Shown: in pieces, positions 55,086-64,000 of the stretch
Numbering within the stretch: position 1 is the first letter of the stretch
How the letters are laid out: each line of letters starts with the position of its first letter
From: Ligula intestinalis
Taxonomy: Eukaryota; Platyhelminthes; Cestoda; Diphyllobothriidea; Diphyllobothriidae
Direction: 5' to 3'
Length of the DNA stretch: 64,000 nucleotides
NCBI GenBank assembly: GCA_036362985.1
Contig: JAYGXS010000001.1
Coordinates: 43,320,156-43,384,155 of the forward strand
Made by a program: the position numbers and the translations under genes
Notes under the pieces: model-generated
What the model saw: the letters and a program-made list of their open reading frames with translations, nothing else
Told to the model about the DNA's origin: nothing
Databases searched by the model: none

Positions 55086-57180
55086 AACTGCTTTCTGGAA
55101 GTCGGATATTCCCCTCTATTGCACTCGAAAACTCTACCACATTGTCCACCAAGTTAGTGATACGTCCTCGACACTTAGCGGTTGTGTTTTCGACGTGAAT
55201 GACAGATTTATGGCTGACAACGGCCAAAGTTCATCCTTGGCGTTAGTACTTCGAACACCTCCAAAACTTTGATTAGCTACCAAGTACACCCCCGCTCTCC
55301 TCTGCAGCGGATTTTTATTCTTTTCCAGATTATGCAGTATCTTGCGATGGCCATTAAATGGAGAAATTGCAGACACAATACATAGGCCACACAACAACAA
55401 GGCGTCCAGAAAGGACGGTGTTCCCGTTGAAATCTAAAAGTCTTATGTCCAAAATTAGACGCCTTGGCTCCATGGGGTGACTGAGAAAGCTTGGAGAGAT
55501 TAATTAGTTCCCAATAACTGGGGTTCGAGCACCCTTCGTCTTCCTTCACAGGAGGTAAGACACAGTGCTAGAACTACCGCGATATAACCCTCACCGACAT
55601 AGCTGTCAAGGTCTTCCCTTCTCATGGATTCCAGCCTGTACGTGACTCTAGAAGCCCAAACACGTCGGATTCCAAGCTGAGCGTGGATACGTTTATAAGA
55701 TAGTCGCTCCGAGGCGCATTCTGAAACTGGTCATAGATGCCAACAACTGACAGTTGCCTGCTCTGTTGAATTTGTCGCTGCGTTCGATTCCGTCCATCGT
55801 CAGACCCTGTGATTAATAAGGGACCTAGATGGTATGTCAGTCAAAAGCAATGCCATTAGCAACATCTATTATCGTTCCACCACTGAGCGAGTTCTTGTCC
55901 AGGACAATTTTTTCCAACAGTTTGATATCCCGTCTGATGTTCGACAAGGTCGCATCCTGCCACCTATATTGTTAGACTACGCTATTATGGAAGGGCTCTA
56001 GGCGGATTTGACTGTGTGGAGTTTGCACCCGGACGACAGGTGACTGGCCTACACTACATTGAAGATATCAACTTGATAACATCCAACTTTGGTTATCTAC
56101 AGTCTGCGGTATCACAGGTTAATGAGATCGCTACTTCGGTCGGCTTATCCATAAACGCTGAGAAGACCTATGACATTAATCGTGTCAATTTAATAATCGG
56201 GTTTAGTTGCTACGAATTGCGTGTTAGAATCCCGACATGGCTGAAGCGTGTGTCTTTAAGTCCGCTTAGTCACCAACCTACGCCTCGCTTCCTGTGCTGC
56301 ATGTTCTTGGTCCCATTTTCTGTGCCCCTTGACCTCGTTAACTGCCTTCCCATTCGTTGACACACCACGAATTTTATTCCCATTTTCTTATTCACAATTT
56401 TCCACGGTCTTTGTTCCCCGCATTGTGTCCTTATTCCCCCCTCGTTCTTTGATTCATGACCCATGTCCTTATTTCCTTATAAACTGGCATCAACGCGTCT
56501 GCATCATGCACACGACTACTCTTCTAAGCAATTCAAATGTATGTTCATCCTCCTTTTGATTTCTACCCCGTATTTTTTACCTATCGCACACGGTTATCTG
56601 TTTATTGCCATAAAACCACACTAAACCCGAGTTATTCCGACTGGCTTTTGACATAGTTTCTGACCTTGGGTGCGTCTATTCAGGTGACAAAACAAGCACT
56701 GAATCAGAATGGACTAAACAATATTAACAACCTACTTGATGTTGAGCTGCATCTATGATCAAAAGAAGGCACCCCTGGTGATTAGTGACTGTAACTTGAA
56801 GAAGGAGACAGCTTCAAATATATCGCGGCGAGGCTACTGTCTAATGGGAAAAGTGAGGACTACGATGTCTCCCGAATCGATGCTGCCCACCGTGTTTTCT
56901 AAACCCTTCGAAAACGCCTATGGATCTGATGCGACACCTCCATCGTCCTGAAGATCGGTGCGTACCGTGCATTCGTCAGTCCTCCTTTACGGTTGTTAAT
57001 GCTGGCCTTTGAACGTTGAAGATGAGCGAAGACTCTAGGTATTTCACCACCACTGCCTGAGAGCTATCCTTCGAGTGAAGTAAACAGATTTCACATTTGC
57101 TGCGACAGTATGGTGAGGATATCTCTGGTTATCTAAGAATGACCAGTGAGGTGGTTCGCCGTCGTCTGCCTCACGAGCTC

Positions 57181-60094
57181 AGCTATACTGCCGTGGCTGT
57201 CTATCTGGAGGCATCGAAGAGGTAAATGCATGACCTGTATCGACACTTTTCGTCAAGGCATGCAAACGGTTTTTGAATCTTCGGCATTCGGTATCCGTCG
57301 CTGGAGTAGAGAATAGATTGAGCTGTCTAGATCTACTGCCGCAAATCGTCACACCTGGAAGTACAATAGGTGGCATCATGGAGGCCGCCTGAATCTTTAT
57401 TATCACAACCGTACCAAGCACAACTGAGGAGTAAAGAGCAAGGTTAGCAATCAGATGGCTTGAACGTTAAAACCTTTCATAAATTATTATATTGCATCCA
57501 AAGGAAGACCACGAACGGAAGGTTGTAGGCGACAACACTCTTGACACTTTCCTGGTGTACAGTTTTTGTTCACCTGTTGAAACCTTATCAGCGATCAGTA
57601 ATTAAACCTTAACACTGAAACGAAAATTAGCAAACGTTATGAAACACGATGTAGGGCATCTTCACTCCCAGAAAGCAAAACACAATCACGGCCAACCCCT
57701 AGCAATCCGAATTACAGTACTGCCTGGCAAAGTCCGGTTATCTAAGTCTGGCAGTAGTGGTTAAGGCATCCGCGCCTGATATAATTTAGCATTGTATTAT
57801 GGTAGCATATATGACCGAGCCTGCACATTTGAAAATGCAGTCACGTTACACCAGAAAATGAAAATTGCGTTCGTTGTATGGAACGGCAACTCCCTTCGCG
57901 GAGCATAAACAGAATTAACAGGCCGGGTTTCATACAGAATTAAACTTGTATATGCCCCCATTAAAAGGATCGGGGGAAGTTTGAAGAAAGCATTTGTGAT
58001 TTTGACCTTAAAGCTTATAAGCCGTAGGAAGTTTTGCAAGCGATTTTAGAACACGCACCACACTGTGGTTAGATTTGGTGAAGCCCGAATGTACCGGTAG
58101 AAACTTCACGGCAAAAGGAACATACATGTGCTCTTAGAGGAAAGAAACTGTCACATGTCTTAAGACCAACTAATTGGATGAGGGAACTGTGCTGATAGTG
58201 CAGCAAGTTGTCACCACTTCTACAGCTAAGGTGGTACAGTCGACCCTTCGGAAGCGTCATTTGCTGAAAGACTGTTTGAGTTTCCTTCTTCGTCGTGTTG
58301 GAATATGTCATTGAGTTTTGTTTGCAAATGGTGCATATTCTGGCAGTACTAGGGGTTTGAACACGAAATACTGGCATGATAATACTAAATAAGTGCACAG
58401 ACAATGATCATAAACACATGCCACTGATCAACACTCTAACGCCCGAAAATCCATGAAACCAGGACTTATAAGAGATTATTGTAGTACGACTATGTTTTCT
58501 AAATAAGCTGCAAAAGACATAAAAAACCAAAACATAAATTGGAACGATTGCCAACTTGCAAATATGACTGGGGAAAACAATTCGTTTTAAGCATGATAAC
58601 GACACCGTGAATCAGACAACATAAATTTTATGTACGACTACACAAGGAGATACCAAAACAAGATACAGTAGTCGCCGGTTGTTAAGCCCACCTCGGGCCC
58701 AGACCAAATTGGACTTACAAAGTGGCTGGGCTTATTAACCGGCGACAATTGTAACAACTATTACAATCACCGAATAATTTGTGGACATTACGATTGTCCA
58801 CATCAAGGAGGGAAATTGGGTAAGGGAATACACTTAAATTACAGAAATCAAATACCCTGAAACGACAGAGGCAGATATACTGGTGTAACGAGACATAAAA
58901 ACGCCGAAAATAACTGGGGAACAAACACCTGAAACGCTTTGGATTTTACAAAATAGTAAAACGGGATTTGCAGCATGCGAAAAAGTTGTGATAATAAATT
59001 CCTCTTAAAGACCCCCTATAACAGCTTAAATTGAACAGAAAACACAAGCTCCCCCTAAATAATACTTTCACGCGACTTGCTGCCCGCTTGAGAGCAGACA
59101 ACACACAAAAACGTGAGTGTTCAGAAACGCCACCAAAAAACCCATGCCTGCAGTGGACATAGTCCGACCAAACAAGAAAAATGACATTACATAGGCGTCA
59201 CAAGATAAAATTTATGGACCCATGCTTTCTTCATAATAGCAGATCTTGTTTGCACGTATTGAAAAAGGGCCTCAAAAATGTTTCTGGGAGGCTGCAAATC
59301 ATTGAGTTCAGTAGGTTCTTACTCACACCTATCTGACGTAATTTTAGAAGTATAAGTTGTATATTTCAGGCCCATTGGGCCTCAACAATAACCCGAAAAT
59401 TCGAAAACACGAATTTGTAGAAATAATTGCTTAAGCAAACAGTATCCGTAGTCTAAAGCTATAAGACGAGCATAACTGTTTAGAAACGAATTTGTTAGAT
59501 TCGAAAAAAAAGAATATGGCAGTTTAATGCGGAAGGTGAAATTCAAGGGCACACACAGATGAGCCACATCGTTATCTTTATTCTGACTATGTATTCTGAT
59601 ACCCACTGCCTCTGTTAGTAGGGGGGGGGCTTGGAAGCAAACTCAGTCGAAGCTGAGCGTGGGGCAGAACAATAGATGTTAACGAAACATTACCGGTATA
59701 GACGGGTTCCCGGCACTACACTCGGGTTCCCAAGCCGATGTGGCATAATAGAACATAGGGAACCCACCAGTGTATGATCGTGATGGTCATCGCCGTATGA
59801 GATCCAAAAGTCCGTCAAATCTACAAGACCATCGTTGCGGATGTCTGACATGCGACCGACTATAAGGCCCTGATGATGGTTGATGACCAGCGAAACGAGA
59901 GCCGTGAAGACTGCATCCAGATTCCGGGGGACCCGAGTAAGAGGACAGTAGTTTCAAGAAAGGATCCTAAATTCCCGATGGTCCTTTCTCGTGATCGTGG
60001 AGAAAGCTGCCCGGAAAAGTTGAGGAAAACAAAAGGTTAATAGATTCAGTGTTGCGATGAATGTGCAGTCTTCGCTTGAATGCACATGGATTAG
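57181..60094. other. Gene-free region, nothing recognised
   Basis: A/T-rich sequence without RT motifs or splice-consistent exons. TGGCAGTAGTGGTTAAGGCA near 57,750 resembles a tRNA A box but no B box follows. Near 58,670-58,745 a short inverted repeat (CCGGTTGTTAAGCCCA and its near complement TGGGCTTATTAACCGG) is present. Confidence 0.4.
58673..58744. repeat. Short inverted repeat (possible small MITE)
   Basis: GTCGCCGGTTGTTAAGCCCA at the left and TGGGCTTATTAACCGGCGAC at the right are near-perfect reverse complements about 30 bp apart, giving a 72-bp hairpin. The loop has no known motif. Confidence 0.5.
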
Positions 60095-61640
60095 TTAACG
60101 CCCGAATATCGATCGGCAAATTATTACAAAGATAGCTGAACCTAGAAACAAAAATAGAGATATCTTAGAAGTGGAAGAAACAGGAGGAGGTGTTATCAAC
60201 GTTGAATTTCTTAGGTTGTAAGGGCGAGTAACGGGAGTAAGGGCCGAAATCTTGGGGAGATTTGAACTATTTTTAAGGCGAAACAGGCGACAAAACCCTG
60301 CTTCCAGTCTCCTGACCCAAAAAAATTTCAGTTTCGTTAGCTCACATCTATCTGAGTAGGAAGTATCTGAAAATGCCGGAATGAAGACACTTTTAGCGAA
60401 TCTTCTTTGGACACTTTCAATTTTTGAACGGCTAGATTCATTCATTAGACCGAAGAATGGACAACAGTATTCGAGAATAGGAAGCACGTACACACGATAA
60501 AGTCTTAGCCTCATTTCGGGAAGGTAGAAATTATAAGAGATGAAGCCGCATAGCTTAGCAGCTTTTGCTGTAATTCTATCAGCGTGAGGTGAAAGATCTA
60601 ATTTATTGGTGTAACTTAAACCTAATTCCCTAATGTAAGAACATTCAGTCATGGGGCAATCTTGAAAAATGATAGGCTGTGGCAGCCTTTCAGGCCCAAA
60701 ACACATGAACTGGCACTTAGAAGGCGAGAACTCCATCTGCCACGTGGAGCTCCACGCAGATAGAGCTTCCAAATCCGAATGAATGCGTTCTAAGCATCGC
60801 TCAGCCGTGGAATTAGAGACGGAGTATGCACATTTCAAGTCTTCTGTGTGTATATATACGATTGAGAGTGTTTAACTATTGTAAAAATATCATTTATATA
60901 AAGGAAGAACAACAGGGGGCCCAGAACGGTACACTGAAGGACACTGCTTAAAATAGCGGTTCGTGTAGAGTATGATAATACCTCTAAGATCAGTTGTTTT
61001 CGATTCGAAAGATATGATCTAATTAAGTCAATAAGAGGACTACAAAATCCTATAGCCTCTAGTTTGGCAAGTAGTCCCCTATGAGGTACTTTATCAAATG
61101 CCTTACTAAAATCAAAATAGATGACCACCACAGATAATGATCGTTACGAAGAGAAGTGAGAAGATTAAGAGAAGACATGACATGGTTCACAAGATCGGTC
61201 CGGTAAAAAAACATGCTGAGATATATTAAATATTTGATTGCTGATGCAAAAATCTGTAATTTTATTGGCGATTAATTTTTCAAACAGTTTAGCTAGAGAA
61301 GGTGTTTTATGAACACCGCGATAATTTTTAATGTCAGATCTGGAACCAGATTTAAAAACTGGAATTACAATAGAAGTTTTCCAAGAATCAGGAAAAAAAA
61401 ACGTTTCCGAGAAATATTGTAAACAATTTGCTCAGTAAAGGAGGATAATCTCTTAATTGCTTAATAAATGCGTTTGGAATGCTATCAGGCCCGACTGAAT
61501 GTGAATTGTTGAGACGAGCTATTTCTTTATGAATACTTGTAGGTGAGAAATGTAGGGACTTTATCACTACAAATATACAAAACGTCTTAGCAAATACGCA
61601 ATGGAAAAATTTCGAGGGTAGACTAACTGCTAATAAGAGA
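60095..61640 (-). mobile_element. LINE E: reverse transcriptase fragment
   Basis: Minus-strand motifs in order: NNSHSVGPDSIPNAFIKQL (about 61,510), WKTSIVIPVFKSGSRSDIKN Y (about 61,360), PSLAKLFEKLIANKI, then VVIYFDFSKAFDKVPHRGLL (61,080-61,130), VLGPLLFFLYINDIF, a degraded active-site box (HTED for YADD near 60,855), HSDLEALSAWSSTWQMEFSP SKC, YVLPILEYCCPFFGLM and KIESVQRRFAKSVF. It fits the jockey/CR1 type. Frameshifts separate the 60,095-60,838 and 60,835-61,131 frames. The endonuclease is missing. Confidence 0.8.
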
Positions 61641-61708
61641 TTTACTAGACTATTCTAGTGAAAAAGTCGTAAAAATCCAGTAAAGAGATTGACGGTGAAA
61701 ATTAGAAA

Positions 61709-62076
61709 TGATACAACTCACTTAGATCCTTCTCGATCCTAGCCGGCAGTAGTCAAGTAGTCGACTTGCCAAAGGATAACTCTGCGAGGACTGGATCCAA
61801 GTTCGTTGGGCTGTGAGTTGCAAAAATGGGGAGAAAACTCGTTTGCAAATTGTCGCTGGATTCTCCTGGAGCCCGAGAGTGATCACCAGAGAGGTGTCGT
61901 TGAAAGGCAAAATAAACAGCGGCAGGTGAGGAGAGAGTTGAGCGGTGGAGAGTGAGTAGCAAGATAGTTGCTGTCACGCGTCAAAACCGAAAGTGTGAAA
62001 GAGTGTTGTATTAAGTGTTAACAAACTTGGTTATTGATAAATTTAAACAACACGTAAGTAGGGCCAAGAGCCCACA
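61709..62076 (-). repeat. Putative LTR of a Ty3/gypsy element
   Basis: On the minus strand a polypurine-like GGTGGGGGAG (62,080-62,089) is followed by a segment that begins TGTGGGCTCTTGG and ends GAGTTGTATCA, i.e. TG...CA termini, 368 bp. It lies just downstream of an integrase C-terminus, as a 3' LTR should. Only one LTR is in the window, so the ends cannot be confirmed. Confidence 0.5.
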
Positions 62077-62425
62077 TAACTCCCCCACCAGAGCGTTGGT
62101 GGGTTACAAACGCTCGACAAAAGAGGATGTACAAAAAGGTTAAACAACAAAGTCTCGCAAGTTGGTAGGAAAGCGAACATGTCTACCAGAACGAGTGGAA
62201 GGGGGGGATGAGTGGGAGTGGTTAGAGGGGTGGGGGTAGGTTCGGGTGGTGTGGATGGCGGTGGGCCGGGGGCTGCAGGTGGAGTGCAGGGTGAAGGTGC
62301 CCCGAAAGTGGACGGACCAGGTGATAGTGGAGTGCATTCAACGTAGGCCGGCTTTAGTCTGTCGATGGAGACTGTATCAGTAGCATCAGCCCTTTGAATG
62401 ACGAAATATTTGTCCTTCCGTTCCG
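62077..62425 (-). pseudogene. C-terminal end of a Ty3/gypsy integrase
   Basis: The minus-strand frame reads ERKDKYFVIQRADATDTVSI DRLKPAYVE followed by a Pro-rich tail. DTVSIDRLKPAY is the standard end of gypsy Pol in many animals. The frame continues antisense into the gag of the plus-strand element at about 62,425, so this copy is truncated there and has no catalytic residues. Confidence 0.75.
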
Positions 62426-64000
62426 CCAGCGACTTCAAGGACCTTTGGAGAGCGTCCTTCAATACCAAAAAGCTCTCCGTCTCCTGGCCAAACAGGCATA
62501 TCCACACCTGGACCTGAACTCCCTCAACTATATGGTCATGGAGCAATTTGTCAATGGCCTGTCAGACCTTGAGGTCCGGAAAGTTGTCCTTCGGCAACAA
62601 CCCACCAGTCTGGATGCGGCTATTGAAGTTGCCCGGCGCGAGGAGGCTCTACAGTCCGCCTGTGGTTCCCCACGAGGCCAATTTGCGGTCGCAGCCATTC
62701 GGTCGTCAGCCACCATTGGTACTCAGACTCCTGGCCATTGGTGCTCTTGTGGGTCTTCGTTCCCTCGTCGGGACCGCTGGCGCCATCAGCAACCCCGGCG
62801 GCCAAACGGACTCCCTGGCCCTCGTCCACTTATGGCAATCGAGGCTGGACCTAACCCTGGTGACGGTGAGTGCCTCATTCTCTCTGATATTGTAGTTTCA
62901 AGCCTTTTCTCTTCCTCTTGTCCCCTAGTTGTAGCTGCTGTAGGCTCTACCACCTTTTCCTGTCTCATTGACTCTGGCACTGGTTGCTCATTGATACGTC
63001 AGCAGCCCTTCCTAGAGTTCCAAACCCGTGTTAGATATATTCCTAAGCCTCGTTTTTCTTTACACACGGCTAATGGCACTAGTCTTAGTTATACTAGTTT
63101 CGTGGAGTTCTCCTTGACCCTTTCCGGTTCTAGTTTCTGCCATCAGTTTATTGTCTCCCCTGATATAACATGGGATTGTATCTTAGGCGTCGATTTTCTC
63201 CAGAAGTTTGGGTGCTCCCTGGACTTCGGGAACAGACTCCTCCGGACGTCCTCAGTTGACGTCCCATTTAGCCGATCCTCCCGTAGTCCCCATTCAGTCT
63301 GCACGTCTACCCTCACTCCTAGCCTTGCTGACTTAGTACCTCAGCACCTCGACCCCGCTAATGCCGATAGGCTTCGTAACCTTCTTAGCAAATTTAAGGA
63401 TATTTTTGACTGGGACGGGAAATCTACTGGCCGCACCAATGCCACACAGCATTGTATAGACACGGGTGATGCGCGCCCTATTCGGGTTCCGCCCCGTCGC
63501 TTGCCTATTTTTTATCAAAAGGAGTTAGACGACCTTATCGAGGACATGCTTAGTCATCGCATCATCCGTCCTTCTCACTCACCGTGGTCCTCACCCATCG
63601 TGCTCGTCAAAAAGAAGGATGGGTCGATGCGACTCTGTATCGACTACAGGAAACTTAATGCCGTTACTAAGAAAGACTCTTTTCCCTTGCCTCGCATAGA
63701 TGCGACCCTCGATACCCTAGCTGGTAACACTATGTTTTCTACCTTGGACTTGGCCTCAGGCTACTGGCAGGTAGAGGTGCGGCCCTCGGATCGCGAGAAG
63801 ACTGCTTTTGCCGTTCCCTCTGGCCTGTACGAGTTTGAGACTATGCCCTTCGGTTTAGCCAATGCGCCCAGCACATTCCAACGTCTCATGAATCAAGTCC
63901 TAGCCCAGCTCGTACCTTATTCTTGTCTAGTATACATGGATGACATTATTGTGTTAGGCAAGGACTTTGACGACCATTTGCAAAACCTTCGGGCTGTATT
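62426..64000 (+). mobile_element. Ty3/gypsy retrotransposon gag-pol, open to the window edge
   Basis: One plus-strand frame is open from 62,358 to 64,000 without a stop. In order: a gag end (LLAKQAYPHLDLNSLNYMVM, EQFVNGLSDLEVRKVVLRQQ), a basic segment where a zinc knuckle would be (HWCSCGSSFPRRDRWRHQQP; not a standard CCHC), an aspartic protease with LIDSGTGCSLI (DSG at 62,970-62,978) and ILGVDFL, and RT motifs IIRPSHSPWSSPIVLVKKKD, RLCIDYRKLN, STLDLASGYWQV, LYEFETMPFGLANAPSTFQR and YMDDIIVLGKDF (YMDD at 63,933-63,944). Catalytic residues are intact. RNase H and integrase would lie beyond the window. The start codon and 5' end of gag are missing because of the junction at about 62,425. Confidence 0.88.

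Larger units (their letters stand above)
54313..57180 (+). mobile_element. RTE/BovB-like retrotransposon F, heavily decayed and interrupted
   Basis: Pieces follow one another on the plus strand: endonuclease debris LISVYAPSSSSG (54,313-54,440), linker RLDVAKLRQPSTAEALSTEI (about 54,515-54,780), then after the gap RKLYHIVHQVSDTSSTLSGC, FMADNG, NNKASRKDGVPVEI, NWGSSTL, FVAAFDSVHRQTL, FDIPSDVRQG, HYIEDINLI (active-site box Y-I-E-D at 56,055-56,066 instead of YADD) and VGLSINAEKT. About 500 bp of unrelated sequence follow (56,170-56,650), then RIDAAHRVFS, LEVFHHHCLRAILRVK-like phrases near 57,000-57,090. Many stops and frameshifts. Confidence 0.75.

Noticed and set aside
57740..57800. tRNA-like TGGCAGTAGTGGTTAAGGCA
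   Set aside because: No B box or cloverleaf pairing downstream.

Overview
This window is nuclear DNA from a eukaryote, most likely a diphyllobothriidean tapeworm (Spirometra, Schistocephalus or Dibothriocephalus type). Three things point there. Two real genes are split by GT-AG introns. Three consecutive introns are only 39-42 nt, as seen in flatworms. The dispersed retroelements (a non-LTR element with C-terminal zinc fingers, an RTE-like element, a jockey-like element) are families I remember as abundant in these worms. The species call is inference; the gene calls rest on motifs and reading-frame phase.

Layout. (1) 727-8044, plus strand: the 3' part of a GAPVD1-like gene encoding a C-terminal VPS9 domain (Rab5-family GEF), in six phase-compatible exons. 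Its introns hold degenerate TTAGGG-like repeats, hammerhead-type repeats, a tRNA-like sequence and a LINE remnant. (2) 8.4-18 kb: a retroelement cluster. It has a 171-bp pogo/Tigger-like MITE, zinc-finger non-LTR element A copy 1 (minus), a jockey-like LINE (plus), and a truncated second copy of element A (minus). (3) 18-27 kb: gene-poor DNA with a few faint dispersed repeats. (4) 28.0-30.9 kb: a nearly full-length but decayed CR1/jockey-type LINE (plus). (5) 31.6-33.4 kb: a hammerhead repeat, an RT fragment, a 300-bp foldback MITE and an assembly gap. (6) 35,604-53,160, minus strand: a complete DCAF1 (VPRBP) gene in 19 coding exons (1,695 codons). It has the Arm-like N-terminal region, a LisH-like motif, WD40 repeats with two WDxR boxes and a poly-Asp tail. 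Its introns carry a SINE, a 490-bp palindromic element and a pentanucleotide microsatellite. (7) 54.3-57.2 kb: a broken RTE-type element interrupted by an inverted pair of hammerhead repeats around a gap. (8) 57.2-60.1 kb: no recognisable content. (9) 60.1-64.0 kb: a LINE fragment (minus), an LTR with the end of a Ty3/gypsy integrase (minus), joined head-to-head to an uninterrupted gypsy gag-protease-RT frame (plus) that runs off the window.

The two host genes are unrelated in function: endosomal Rab5 activation, and the substrate receptor of a CUL4-DDB1 ubiquitin ligase. They do not form a unit.

The most interesting content is a set of hammerhead-ribozyme-like motifs. About nine copies of a short repeat carry a CTGATGA / stem II / GAAAC-GTC core, usually with GAA/CTT tails. 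Separately, a large palindrome inside a DCAF1 intron carries a motif that can be folded by eye into nearly all of a type I hammerhead.
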